A stretch of 64,000 bases of DNA from PNOJ01 sp016706845 (GCA_016706845.1 JADJIV010000006.1:1-64000); one strand, 5' to 3'; shown: positions 18,919-27,690, counted from the stretch's first letter. Made by a program: numbers and translations. The notes: a model not told the origin generated them from the sequence alone.

Positions 18919-20257
18919 CCCAGGTCTCCTCCCAGCCGGTTTCCTCGTACACGCCCGTGAGGGGGAAGGACGGCGGCACGCGGCCGGTCACGCGCGGGTC
19001 GTAGTGGTAGTTCTTCTGGTAGCCGTGGATGATCGTGCCGCTGCGGAACTGGCCGACCGCGCCGCGGTACCTCTGGATCAGGCCGCCCCAGATCGTCAGC
19101 GTGCCGCGCGGCAGGCCGGTCGAGTAGTTCTCGGCCTGGATCGACGTGTCGAGCGCCATCAGCACCGCGTTGACGATCAGGTCGCTCTGGTTTGCGACGT
19201 TGTCCGCGAAGACGATGTTCTGCTCCGCCACCAGACCGAGCAGATCGTCGCAGTTGTTCGGCGGCGTGCCCTGGGCGTCGCTCGCCTGGTACGTGATGTC
19301 GTCCACGATCCGGATGTCCCGGCTGCTCGCGACCGTGAACTCCCCGTCCAGGACGCCCCTGATGTGGACGTTCTGGTCGCAGTAGAAGACCGGGTCCGCC
19401 AGGTCCGCGATCCGGACCGAGGTCCAGTCCCCGTTCGGGGGCGAGTGGTCCCGGTAGCGGAACCAGCCCGGCGACGCGACGGCCGCCTGGAGCCCGGTGT
19501 AGCCCAGTTCGATGTCCGCTTCCGCGATGCTGTAGGCGCCCCCGATCATGCCCCGGTCCCTGAGGTCGGGGGTGGTGGTCGGCACCTCGATGTGGGGCGC
19601 GTTCAGCTCGGCGCCCTCCGCGAAGTAGGGGTTGTTGCTGCCGACCGGCCAGTCGCTCATGTCGTAGACGTTGCTGTTGCTGTAGCCGACCATGTGATCA
19701 GAGGCGGAAGTGACCAGGCCCAGGAACTGGGGCGTGCCGGAGATGCAGAGGCTGCCGTTGGTGTGCAGGCGCCCCCCGATCACGTCGCCGGTGATGTGCC
19801 AGATCTGGGTGCCGTTGAACGTCTCGTTGTCGGTGAACATGGCGTACTGCGCGAACGACGTCATGCGGATACGTTGCCGGATCCGCCGCTGCACGCCGCC
19901 CGCGTTGCCGACGCAGTCGAGCACGAAGGCCTTCTCGACGGCCCACAGCGCGGTCGTGTCGACCAGGCAGTTGACGGTGTAGGTGCCGCCGTCCGGCCCG
20001 GCGACGTCCTGGTAGATGACGCGGTCCGCGGTGGGCGGGCTGTGGAGCTCCGACAGGTGGCGCAGCGCCCGCGCCTTGCCGCTCTCCGCCAGCCAGAAGG
20101 CGCGCTGCGAGTTCAGGCTGCCCTGCGAGGCCAGGGTCTCGTTGCCGGCCAGCGACAGGAAGGCGGCGCCGATGATGCCGATCACGAAGACCAGCACCAT
20201 CACCACAGCCAGGGCGTAACCCTCTTCGCCGGATCCCGATCGGGCCATGCGTTTCAC
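18899..20257 (-). CDS. PilX/DUF4900-type pilus assembly protein
   Basis: This 452-residue protein begins with a short positive segment and a hydrophobic helix (YALAVVMVLVFVIGIIGAAF), then LAGNETLASQGSLNSQRAFWLAESGKARALRHL split across the usual PilX-type junction. The phrase AFWLAESGKARAL is the PilX_N hallmark. The large soluble region contains stretches typical of DUF4900 (HTNGSLCISGTPQF, VYDMSDWPVG, HGYQKNY). It lies between two prepilin-like genes, so it is probably an inner-membrane or minor-pilin component. The start is GTG at 20257, 13 bp after the preceding gene. Confidence 0.82.
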   Translation of the reverse strand: MKRMARSGSGEEGYALAVVMVLVFVIGIIGAAFLSLAGNETLASQGSLNSQRAFWLAESGKARALRHLSELHSPPTADRVIYQDVAGPDGGTYTVNCLVDTTALWAVEKAFVLDCVGNAGGVQRRIRQRIRMTSFAQYAMFTDNETFNGTQIWHITGDVIGGRLHTNGSLCISGTPQFLGLVTSASDHMVGYSNSNVYDMSDWPVGSNNPYFAEGAELNAPHIEVPTTTPDLRDRGMIGGAYSIAEADIELGYTGLQAAVASPGWFRYRDHSPPNGDWTSVRIADLADPVFYCDQNVHIRGVLDGEFTVASSRDIRIVDDITYQASDAQGTPPNNCDDLLGLVAEQNIVFADNVANQSDLIVNAVLMALDTSIQAENYSTGLPRGTLTIWGGLIQRYRGAVGQFRSGTIIHGYQKNYHYDPRVTGRVPPSFPLTGVYEETGWEETWDATNPF

Positions 20258-20270
20258 ATCGTCACCCGCC

Positions 20271-20696
20271 TCAGTTGTCGTAGACCATGGTCACCAGCGA
20301 CGCCGACCGTTCCGCCGTCGGCGTAGCGTTCCAGGTGACGGTGCACCGGACCGTCTTGATGTCGGGCTCCGGTACGTTCTTCTGTGAGGTCACCGCGATC
20401 GTGTAGTCGACCGTGCCGACCGTGCGCTGTTCCAGCCACGCGTCGATCTGCGGATAGGGCAGCGCCACGGTGCGCTCGAGCGCCTCCTGGGCCAGTTGGA
20501 CGCCGACGCGCTTGCGCTCCTCCTGGTCGAACCCGGTGCGCCCGCGGACGAAGAACTCGGCCGTGCCGATGGCGACAAAGCTCAGGATCACGGTGGCGAC
20601 CATGATCTCGATCAGGCTGACTCCGAGCTGTCCGCGCGACTCGGCGGGATTTCTTTTATGAACAGGATGCGATCCATCGTGATCAAAGGGACCCAC
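20271..20696 (-). CDS. PilV-like prepilin
   Basis: I choose the GTG at 20694-20696, preceded by GGAGGT at 6 nt, giving 141 residues. The prepilin motif is GVSLIEIMVATVILSFVA, with Glu at +5 and a PilV-type continuation GTAEFFVRGR. The remainder (EALERTVALPYPQIDAWL) matches type IV pilus modification/minor pilin PilV in size. It is the first of three pseudopilin-operon genes after the membrane protein at 20794-22278. A longer frame to 20855 lacks a ribosome site and would bury the signal. Confidence 0.85.
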   Translation of the reverse strand: MGPFDHDGSHPVHKRNPAESRGQLGVSLIEIMVATVILSFVAIGTAEFFVRGRTGFDQEERKRVGVQLAQEALERTVALPYPQIDAWLEQRTVGTVDYTIAVTSQKNVPEPDIKTVRCTVTWNATPTAERSASLVTMVYDN

Positions 20697-20793
20697 GAGT
20701 CCACCTCCGGAGATGACAGGGCCGGTCTCGGGGCTTTCATCGGCAGGAATGGTCCCGACTTGAAGAGTACTTCGAGCCGGTATGAGGGCGGAG

Positions 20794-22278
20794 CTAGGTT
20801 GATGCAGGATCGTCAGTAACTGACGAAGTGGTATGAAGATAGGCGCCCACGACACCCGTGGCCCGCTGCAGCACGATCCCCACCCCGGCGACCATCATCA
20901 CGTTGACGAGGGCGCGGGCCGCCATGCCGTGCCGCAGGTACTCGTTCTCGTCGAACACCGCCGTGAGGAACATGTAGGAGAGGGCGAAGAGGACTCCGAA
21001 CAGGATTCCGGCGCGGACTCCTGCCCGGCGCGTGGCGAAGAACGCGGCCGTGCACAGCGGCAGGAACCACCAGAGGCTCCTGCTGCCGAGCAGGAGCCTG
21101 CTGTCGCGGAACACGTCGGGCCCCACGGCGAAAAGCGCTTCGAAGCGCTGCTGCGCGTAGCTGTTGCCGGCGTCGAGGAATCCCTCTGCCCACATCGCCA
21201 GGAACCGCGACCAGCTCCGCGACAGGAACTCGCGGGGATTCGCCGCGATCGTGACCCGGTTCGCGGCGTCCATGAGCCGGTACATGTCGTAATCGTCGGT
21301 CAGCCCGAGCTGGTCGGAGGTCGCCCAGATGCAGCGTGACATCGCGAAGTGGGGGGATGCCGCCAGCGCAGTCTTGACGTTGTCCTGCAACACGCGCAGC
21401 TCGCCCGGCGCCAGGGGGAGCTCGGCGAACCGTGGTCCGGTGTAGTTCTGCAGCGTGATCGTCTGGTTCTTGGTGTAGAACGCATGCCCGTATTTCTGGA
21501 AGTTGCTGGCGGTCCAGACGGCGGCCGGTAGGAGGGCCGCGAGCAGGAAGACCGCCAGGGCGCTGCGGCGCGAGGAGCCGGCCGGCACGCCGCTGCGCGC
21601 GACGAAGACGGCTGCCAGCGGCGCCAGCAGCAGGTTGGATGGCCGCAGCAGGATCGCCCACCCGACCAGCGCGCCGAGCAGCAACGCCCGCCGCACGGTA
21701 GGACGGTTCAACATGGCCAGCAGCGCGGCGTACACGGCCAGGATCGTCGCGACGGAGGTCGTCTCGGTGAGGACCGTGAACTGGTAGCACACGGAGGAGA
21801 TGTCGGTATAGTAGACAAATGATCCCAGCAGGGCCCAGAACGGGGACTTCGTCAGTTGATGCGCGATGACGAACAGCAGGATCGGAATCAAGAATCCCAG
21901 CGTTTGCTGGAACAGGATGATCCGGCGCACCAGCCTGCGGCCCTGGTCGTTCGTCCCCGACCAGTCCCGGATGGGGAGTCCGACTTCCACCAGGTCGATG
22001 TGCGCCCCCGCCGCGAGCGCGAGGATGACCAGGGGGTAGCCCGGCGTGCGGGCGAAGTCGCCGACGGTCTTGGTCTCGCCCTGCAGGAACTCCTGCAGTT
22101 GCTCCGCCAGTTCGACGTAGGTCGGGGTGTCGGGAGTCGCCGCCGCGTCGGACCCGAAGTAACCCGCCAGCAGGCACTGGAACATCGCCGAGGCGGTGAT
22201 CGCGAGCATGAAGCAGATGCAGAACCAGTGGCGACGGAGCCGCTCGACGCGCGCCCCCCATGCGGCAGCAGGACCCAC
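20794..22278 (-). CDS. Multi-spanning membrane protein, GT39/ArnT-like
   Basis: This 494-residue protein has about ten hydrophobic segments and a periplasmic loop, DAAATPDTPTYVELAEQL. The DxPxYxxLA pattern resembles the lipid-linked sugar transferases of the GT39/GT83 (PMT/ArnT) clan, and RTPGYPLVI is a typical second-loop motif. The GTG at 22278 follows GGGAGG and is preferred over the upstream GTG at 22335. The gene has its own promoter with an operator-like repeat (22360-22394) and precedes the pseudopilin genes. The sugar and acceptor are unknown. Confidence 0.75.
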   Translation of the reverse strand: MGPAAAWGARVERLRRHWFCICFMLAITASAMFQCLLAGYFGSDAAATPDTPTYVELAEQLQEFLQGETKTVGDFARTPGYPLVILALAAGAHIDLVEVGLPIRDWSGTNDQGRRLVRRIILFQQTLGFLIPILLFVIAHQLTKSPFWALLGSFVYYTDISSVCYQFTVLTETTSVATILAVYAALLAMLNRPTVRRALLLGALVGWAILLRPSNLLLAPLAAVFVARSGVPAGSSRRSALAVFLLAALLPAAVWTASNFQKYGHAFYTKNQTITLQNYTGPRFAELPLAPGELRVLQDNVKTALAASPHFAMSRCIWATSDQLGLTDDYDMYRLMDAANRVTIAANPREFLSRSWSRFLAMWAEGFLDAGNSYAQQRFEALFAVGPDVFRDSRLLLGSRSLWWFLPLCTAAFFATRRAGVRAGILFGVLFALSYMFLTAVFDENEYLRHGMAARALVNVMMVAGVGIVLQRATGVVGAYLHTTSSVTDDPAST

Positions 22279-22359
22279 GACGCACCCTCCCGGCAAGATG
22301 GAGCGCGAGGCTCGAAGCCCGCGCAGCCGATGCACCGGGTGGGCTGGTCCCGGAGACTG

Positions 22360-22394
22360 AAGCTAGGATAAGCCTGGAGATTCCACAATGGGAA
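22360..22394 (-). promoter_or_regulatory. Promoter with TTCCCA-n3-TGGAA inverted repeat, copy 1
   Basis: On the minus strand an inverted repeat (plus-strand TTCCA at 22381, TGGGAA at 22389) covers the -35 position, and TAGCTT (22360-22365) is a plausible -10 with 17 bp spacing to TTGTGG. The arrangement is repeated at 23213-23248 ahead of the next minus-strand gene. Confidence 0.5.
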
Positions 22395-22405
22395 CCGGCG
22401 CTCTC

Positions 22406-23134
22406 TTATGGCCCTGTGACGTCATCCCCGATCTTGATCATCGTGGAATAACCCCCGGCCATCTCCGTTTCGGACAGCGGCAACGTCCGTATTGCGGGCC
22501 AACAGCAGTCATCCTGCATTGGTTTGAATTCAAAAGATCCGTCCGGATTGGGGCCAACCTGCATGTAGGTTTGGACAGTATCGGCCAGGACCTCTGCCAG
22601 GGGAATGGGGACCAGCCAGCGGGCCAAGCCGTTCGCGTAATCGGCCTGCATGTCCCCGACCGACAGATGCATCTGGGCGTGCGGGTACATCGCGAGCGCC
22701 ACCCGCAGCGCATCCCCATCCCGATAGACGCTGTAGATGAAGTATTCCTGCCAATACCCGTCGATCAACGCGCGTCCGGCTTCCGACCAGGTGTCGATAC
22801 CGTCGAACACGTACAGCCGCAGGATCGAGCCGTCCAGTGCCGCGGCGCAGTCGAACTCGGGATCGAACTGCAACACATCCGACGCCTTGTCTGCTTCGAG
22901 CCCGCGCGTCAGGGCCGTACGCAGCGCGTCCGCTCTCTGCTGTAAGGAGAAGGCGCGTCCCTGCCGGTGCTGGTCGGGCTCGACATCCGAGATCGGCGAA
23001 CGGAAGCGCTCCTCGCCCGGATCCACCACCTGTTCCTGGTGATAAGCGCGACTCGAGGTATCCCCCGACGCTGGAGGGTGTCTCGAGACGACGATCCCCT
23101 GCTCTGCCGCCATGATACCGATGAGACCGAACAT
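22406..23134 (-). CDS. Hypothetical protein, 242 residues
   Basis: The ATG at 23134 follows AGGAGG at 9 nt. The protein has no clear signal peptide. Its N-terminal third is polar and low in hydrophobicity; the C-terminal two thirds look folded, with FDCAAALDGSILRLYVFDG, WQEYFIYSVYRDGDALRVAL and QTYMQVGPNPDGSFEFKPM. I do not recognise a family. Its promoter region is a near copy of that of the downstream membrane protein gene, so the two may be co-regulated. It is divergent from the OmpA-family gene. Confidence 0.65.
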   Translation of the reverse strand: MFGLIGIMAAEQGIVVSRHPPASGDTSSRAYHQEQVVDPGEERFRSPISDVEPDQHRQGRAFSLQQRADALRTALTRGLEADKASDVLQFDPEFDCAAALDGSILRLYVFDGIDTWSEAGRALIDGYWQEYFIYSVYRDGDALRVALAMYPHAQMHLSVGDMQADYANGLARWLVPIPLAEVLADTVQTYMQVGPNPDGSFEFKPMQDDCCWPAIRTLPLSETEMAGGYSTMIKIGDDVTGP

Positions 23135-23212
23135 TCCCTGCCTCCTCGGGACATCGCCCACATCACCTGCGGCCCGTCATACCGTGTGACGAATGTACTC
23201 GTTCTCGTCGAA

Positions 23213-23270
23213 AAGCTACAGATGACCGTTGAGATTCCATCGTGGGAACCGGAACTCCTGTGATAGACTC
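23213..23270. promoter_or_regulatory. Divergent promoters sharing inverted repeat TTCCATCGTGGGAA
   Basis: The inverted repeat at 23235-23248 lies between a minus-strand -10 (TAGCTT, 23213-23218, for the 22406 gene) and a plus-strand extended -10 (TGTGATAGACTC, 23259-23270, for the OmpA gene). It is the second copy of the element at 22360-22394. A regulator bound here could affect both directions. Confidence 0.5.
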
Positions 23271-23317
23271 GTCCCCGGCGTCGCGCCCCGGTTTGGCCGA
23301 GAGCCGCGAACACCGCC

Positions 23318-23345
23318 GACAGATCTTCGCCGACAGATCTTCGCC
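23318..23345 (+). repeat. Tandem 14-bp duplication GACAGATCTTCGCC
   Basis: Two perfect copies (23318-23331 and 23332-23345) are followed by the start of a third (GACA) that merges with the AAGGAG ribosome site of the OmpA-family gene. It looks like a slippage duplication in the 5' leader. Confidence 0.8.
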
Positions 23346-23359
23346 GACAAGGAGCCCTC

Positions 23360-24184
23360 ATGTTCCGCAAGACCCTGGTCCTTTGCGCCGCGCTGCTGTG
23401 CGCCCTGCCCGCCGCCGCCCAGACCGACAAGGCGGGATGCGCCGACCATGCGCTCTTCCCGACGCGCATGCCCGGCTACATCATCCAGGACTGCAAGTCC
23501 GAAGAATACGGGATGTTTGATTTCTCCATGGCGCCGAGGGAAAAGCTCCCCGTCGAGGGCGAGTACACCTTCATCACCTACAGGATCGTCGACAAGTCGC
23601 AGGAGCCCTCGGCGCTGGCGGTGGTGCGCAACTACGAGAGCGCCATCCAGAAGGCCGGCGGGACGATCCTGACGTCCGACCCCAAGCGCCGCGTGAACGG
23701 GAAGATCGTCAAGGACGGGCGGGAGGTTTGGGTGCAGGCCGAGAAGGGGAACGGCCTCATCTGGCTGCGCATCGTGGCGAAGGCCGAGATGACCCAGTAC
23801 ATCGTCGCCGACGCGGCGGCCCTGGGGAACGACCTCGCGAACACGGGCCACACGGCGCTGTACGGCATCTATTTCGATACGGACAAGTCCGAGGTGAAGC
23901 CGGAATCGGAGCCCGCGCTCGCGGAGATCGCCAAGCTGCTGGCGCAGGATCCCGGCCTGAATCTCAAGGTCGTGGGCCACACCGACATGACGGGCCCGCT
24001 GGACGCCAACCTGGCGCTCTCCCGGGCCCGCGCCGAGGCCGTGGTCCAGGCTCTCGTCACCGGGCACGGCGTCGCCGCAACCCGTCTGGAGGGACACGGG
24101 GTGGGGCCGCTGGCGCCGGTCGCCGCCAACGATACGGAGGAGGGGCGCGCCAGGAACCGGCGCGTGGAGCTGGTGAAGGAATGA
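23360..24184 (+). CDS. OmpA-family outer membrane protein
   Basis: This 274-residue protein has a signal peptide (1-20, ALPAAAQ), an N-terminal domain of about 140 residues and a C-terminal OmpA/MotB peptidoglycan-binding domain (about 160-274). The domain is intact: IYFDTDKSEVKPESEP, VVGHTDMTG, NLALSRARAEAV and NRRVELVKE. The N-terminal domain lacks a long barrel and contains the ARVRY-type DUF4892-like pattern only weakly. ATGA overlap with the next lipoprotein gene indicates one operon. It probably tethers the envelope to peptidoglycan. Confidence 0.92.
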   Translation: MFRKTLVLCAALLCALPAAAQTDKAGCADHALFPTRMPGYIIQDCKSEEYGMFDFSMAPREKLPVEGEYTFITYRIVDKSQEPSALAVVRNYESAIQKAGGTILTSDPKRRVNGKIVKDGREVWVQAEKGNGLIWLRIVAKAEMTQYIVADAAALGNDLANTGHTALYGIYFDTDKSEVKPESEPALAEIAKLLAQDPGLNLKVVGHTDMTGPLDANLALSRARAEAVVQALVTGHGVAATRLEGHGVGPLAPVAANDTEEGRARNRRVELVKE

Positions 24185-25110
24185 CCGGTGAGCGCGGCGG
24201 AACGAGACGGGTGGCCGGTAAGCACCCGCGAGGGACCGTGCTCGTGCTCATGCTCGCGCTCGTGGGCGCCCTGGCCGGTTGCGCCGGCGACGATCCCGCG
24301 ACCCCGCAGACCGGCGACATCACGATCGACGCGCAACCCGACGGCATCGGCGCGCCCTGGCAGATCACGGGGCCGGCCGGGTTCGCCAGGTCGGGTGCCG
24401 ACGACGATACGCTCGACCTCCTGCCCGCCGGCGAGTACACGCTGACCTGGGGCGCGGTGCCGGGCTTCGTCGGCCCGGCACCGGCGTCGGCGACGCTGGT
24501 GCTGGCGGCGGCCGGGACGGTGACGTTCAGTGGGACCTACACCGACCTGTATCCGTTCACGGACACGCCGTCGCAGCTGATGGCGAATTTCCGCCGGGCC
24601 TACGAAGCGATGGACATCGACGAATACCGCGACACGCTGCACGAAAGTTTCGTTTTCGTGTTCGTCGACGGCAGCCCCGTCGCGCCTCAAAACGGCGTCT
24701 ACACGCGTGAGGAGGACCTGGTTTCCACCACGCGCATGTTCAGCGGCGAGCCGGGCCAGGATTTCGACGGCGAGCCGAGACCTGGAGTCCTCGGGATCGA
24801 AATCGAGAAGTTCGATCGGCTGACCGACTGGATGGACGTGCCGCTGGACGATCCCGATTTTCCGGGCTCCTGCCTCGCCGTTTTCGACGTACGGATCGTC
24901 CTGTTCCTGGATACGCCTTCGTACAACATGATCACGATCGATTCGCTGCAGTATTTCCACGTCGTGTCCGCGGCCGCGGAACAGCGGGACGGCCGGGCCG
25001 GGCTACGCTATTACCTGGTGGGGCAAAGAGATGTCGAAATCGCAGACCCGGCCCCGCAGTTCCTATCGAACGAGGATATGAGCTGGGGCGGGGTCAAGTC
25101 CCTTTACTGA
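24181..25110 (+). CDS. Lipoprotein with C-terminal WGGVKSLY tail
   Basis: The start ATG overlaps the OmpA stop (ATGA). The 309-residue product has a lipoprotein signal with lipobox LAGC near residue 34 and a PEGA-like beta domain (about 45-115). A second domain of about 150 residues (PSQLMANFRRAYEAMDIDEY, DTLHESFVFVF) looks like the SnoaL/NTF2-type fold. The chain ends SNEDMSWGGVKSLY, almost identical in layout to the tails of the secreted proteins at 28992 and 30254. Function is unknown. Confidence 0.85.
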   Translation: MTGERGGTRRVAGKHPRGTVLVLMLALVGALAGCAGDDPATPQTGDITIDAQPDGIGAPWQITGPAGFARSGADDDTLDLLPAGEYTLTWGAVPGFVGPAPASATLVLAAAGTVTFSGTYTDLYPFTDTPSQLMANFRRAYEAMDIDEYRDTLHESFVFVFVDGSPVAPQNGVYTREEDLVSTTRMFSGEPGQDFDGEPRPGVLGIEIEKFDRLTDWMDVPLDDPDFPGSCLAVFDVRIVLFLDTPSYNMITIDSLQYFHVVSAAAEQRDGRAGLRYYLVGQRDVEIADPAPQFLSNEDMSWGGVKSLY

Positions 25111-25265
25111 TCGTCGGTCAGCCCCTCGAGAATCCGACGCTCGCGAGATCCATGATCCCAGCTTGTGGCCACCCGCCCATTTTGATACTATGTATTCATC
25201 GCCATGAATCTTCCGTCAATGTGCAGATCGCCCAGCTCTGGGCTCCCACGCATCGGAGGTTTGTC

Positions 25266-26753
25266 ATGTCGATTCCCGCTCGCACTCTCGCCTTTCCATT
25301 GCTCGTCCTGCTGTTCCTGAGCGCCATCCCCCCACCCGCGTCCGCGCTGCTGCCGTCCGGCAACTATGTGATCCTGAGCTGGAACGATCTCGGAATGCAC
25401 TGCATGAACCAGTACCACGCCAACCTCTCCGTGCTGCCGCCCTACAACAACCTCTACGCGCAGGTCATCCATCGCGGCGACGCCTACACGTCGCCGATGA
25501 TCCTGACGGAGAACGCCACGATGGAGTACTCCATTCCGGGCAACACCTATTCGGTCGGCAAGACGGATTTCTGGACTTACTCCCAGCACCTGTTCGGAGT
25601 CACCCTCGCACCGAATATCGGTCTCACCGGCAAGGGGCTCAGCGGGACCCTGGATTTCCTCGCGGATCACTTCGCCGCCGAGGGGGTCCCGCTGACGCCG
25701 TTCACCGACGCGGCGCCGACCGTCGAGGATCCCTACCAGCAGGCGCTGGTCGTGCTGCGGGACATCCATGGAACGGAGCTGGCGCGGTCGCGTCCGGTGA
25801 TGCCGGTCTCCATCGAAATGAGCTGCGTGAGCACCGGATGCCACGCGAGCGAACTGGCGATCCTCGATCATCACGAGGGGCAGGATGAGGGCGGTTTCGA
25901 CATCGCGAACAAACCGATCCTCTGCGCCCAGTGCCACGGCGATCCGGCGCTCGGCGCCACGGGTCCCGGCGTGGCCGGGTACTTCTCGCAGCGGATCCAC
26001 GAGAAGCACGCCTTCATCGATGAGGCCATCCCCGGCATGGGCGGCTGCTACAAGTGCCACCCCGGACAGCGGGCGCGATGCCTGAGGGGCACGATGAATT
26101 CCGACTTCGGCATGATTTGCCAGGACTGCCACGGCGACATGGCGCAGGTCGCCGATTCCATCGACGGCGGCCGTTTGCCGTGGGTGAACGAGCCTGCCTG
26201 CCGAAGCTGCCACACGTCGACCTACGGCGAGCCGGTCGGGCAACTCTTCAAGGTGAGTCGGGGACACGGCGGCGTCTTCTGCGAGGGATGCCACAACAGT
26301 ACGCATGCCGAATTCCCGTCCCGCGAGCCGCGCGACAACCAGGTGATGATCGACCTGCAGGGCCAGTCCGGAACGCTGACCGACTGCCGTGTCTGCCACG
26401 GCATCGTCCCGGCCGGGCCGGGGCCGCACGGAGTCGTGGCCACCGGCGTGGTCGAGAACGAATTGCTGGGAGGGACGGAGAGTCTGGACGTCTGGCCGTC
26501 GCCCCTTTCCGTGGGTGCGACCTGCTCGATCCGGCTGAGCGAGACTTCCGGCCTGGCGGGACGTCTGCTGGTGTTCGACGTCCGTGGCCGTACGATCCGG
26601 CTGCTGGAAGTCCGACGCGACAAGCAGGGCGAGGCGGTCGCCAGCTGGGACGGCCGCGACGGCCACGGACAGCGCGTCGGCGCCGGCGTCTACTTCCTGC
26701 GCTGGAGTGACGGTGAACGGGCAGCCTCGGCCAAGGTGGTGATGGTGGATTGA
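25266..26753 (+). CDS. Secreted heptaheme c-type cytochrome with FlgD-like tail
   Basis: This 495-residue protein has a signal peptide (about 1-27) and seven heme-binding motifs: one CX4CH (CVSTGCH, about residue 187) and six CxxCH (CAQCH, CYKCH, CQDCH, CRSCH, CEGCH, CRVCH, about residues 221, 261, 286, 312, 339 and 375). The N-terminal domain opens with ILSWNDLGMHCMN, a phrase common in such exported multiheme proteins. The last 90 residues form a FlgD-like domain (ending AKVVMVD). It could pass electrons at the cell surface. The FlgD-type sorting tail on a multiheme cytochrome suggests outer-surface placement. The ATG follows GGAGGT. Confidence 0.93.
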   Translation: MSIPARTLAFPLLVLLFLSAIPPPASALLPSGNYVILSWNDLGMHCMNQYHANLSVLPPYNNLYAQVIHRGDAYTSPMILTENATMEYSIPGNTYSVGKTDFWTYSQHLFGVTLAPNIGLTGKGLSGTLDFLADHFAAEGVPLTPFTDAAPTVEDPYQQALVVLRDIHGTELARSRPVMPVSIEMSCVSTGCHASELAILDHHEGQDEGGFDIANKPILCAQCHGDPALGATGPGVAGYFSQRIHEKHAFIDEAIPGMGGCYKCHPGQRARCLRGTMNSDFGMICQDCHGDMAQVADSIDGGRLPWVNEPACRSCHTSTYGEPVGQLFKVSRGHGGVFCEGCHNSTHAEFPSREPRDNQVMIDLQGQSGTLTDCRVCHGIVPAGPGPHGVVATGVVENELLGGTESLDVWPSPLSVGATCSIRLSETSGLAGRLLVFDVRGRTIRLLEVRRDKQGEAVASWDGRDGHGQRVGAGVYFLRWSDGERAASAKVVMVD

Positions 26754-26778
26754 GTGTCGCGAAGCCGGCCAGGCAGAT

Positions 26779-26809
26779 CGCGCGGTCGGTGATCCGCACC
26801 GACCGCGCG
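26779..26809. terminator. 13-bp perfect hairpin between convergent genes
   Basis: CGCGCGGTCGGTG (26779-26791) pairs exactly with 26797-26809 around 5 nt. It sits between the cytochrome stop (26753) and the convergent lipoprotein stop (26811), so it most likely ends both transcripts. Confidence 0.8.
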
Positions 26810-26810
26810 T

Positions 26811-27329
26811 TCATTCCTGCCTGACACATTCCCATTTGATCCGGCCGGGTCCCTCGATCACGTATTTCAGGAGAGCTTCGCGCTCGTAATGACCGTCGCT
26901 GATCACCGTATACAGCCAGTTCCTGCTCAGGACGACCGTCCGCAGCCGGTCCGGCCGGTACACCCACGGCTTGGGCGGGACGTTGGCCGGGAAGACCTCC
27001 GGGTGCTTCGCCAGGTCGTCGAACAGTTCGGCGACGGGATCCCCCAGGCCGCGCTTCTTTAGAAAATCGAGATCCGGCTGTGAGAGCTCGTGGGAGATCG
27101 ACGCCTCCCAGCTCGCGATCACCGCCTGCAGGGAGTCCCTGAGACTCTCCGCGAGACGGGCCTGTCCGTGGAGACTGTCGATGCGGGCGGCCAACACCAG
27201 CTCCCGCGCCGCAGCCGCTTCCTCGCGGTCACCGCACCCGACGGCGAAGATCACCAGGGTCGTGCTCATGGTGAGCGCGACCAATACAACCAGCCGCGCG
27301 GTCCAGGCAAGGCGTGTGCTCGGTCTCAT
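26811..27329 (-). CDS. Lipoprotein of unknown function
   Basis: The ATG at 27329 gives 172 residues with a lipoprotein signal (VIFAVGC lipobox, Cys about 32). A charged helical region of about 45 residues (AARELVLAARIDSLHGQARL) predicts coiled coil, and a folded C-terminal domain ends WECVRQE. An upstream in-frame start at 27392 would place 21 polar residues before the signal and is rejected. No family is recognised. Confidence 0.75.
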   Translation of the reverse strand: MRPSTRLAWTARLVVLVALTMSTTLVIFAVGCGDREEAAAARELVLAARIDSLHGQARLAESLRDSLQAVIASWEASISHELSQPDLDFLKKRGLGDPVAELFDDLAKHPEVFPANVPPKPWVYRPDRLRTVVLSRNWLYTVISDGHYEREALLKYVIEGPGRIKWECVRQE

Positions 27330-27690
27330 GCGCACCCCGGCTTTGTGTTGCAGGTACCGGCGATCAGTCGTCGCAGGTGGTCCGTACGGCATGGCGCCGG
27401 ATCACGGGAGAGCCATCACAGGATAGGAGTGAACCGGCGTCCTGCACGGCCACCCGGCGATTCTGCCGCAGCAGGATCAATCATCAATCTGCCACGAACA
27501 ATCGGCGCGTTCGAGCGATACGACAGTCATCCATTTTGATCGAAGCGGCCGGTTCGCCGGAACCGCGAATTATTCGCAACTGCCTGGATGTACAGGAGTT
27601 GTGGTCGTGGTCCGGAACTTGCCCTTCAGGTCTTTTGAAGTCTGTTGCGGAGATCGGAACTAGTAGAACAACCAAATGGGGAGAAACCGA
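27330..27690 (+). promoter_or_regulatory. Intergenic region with sigma-54-type promoter for csbD-like gene
   Basis: There is no gene here. TGGTCCGGAACTTGCC at 27608-27623 fits the -24/-12 layout (GG 27609-27610, GC 27621-27622, exactly 12 bp apart) and lies 68 bp ahead of the CsbD start. The 13-mer CCATTTTGATCGA at 27531-27543 repeats the one at 764-776. A short hairpin (CGGTTC/GAACCG) follows at about 27550. Confidence 0.5.

Noticed and set aside
23318..23345. Tandem 14-bp repeat as a regulatory element
   Set aside because: Two perfect copies next to a ribosome site look like a slippage duplication; no symmetry or recurrence elsewhere.
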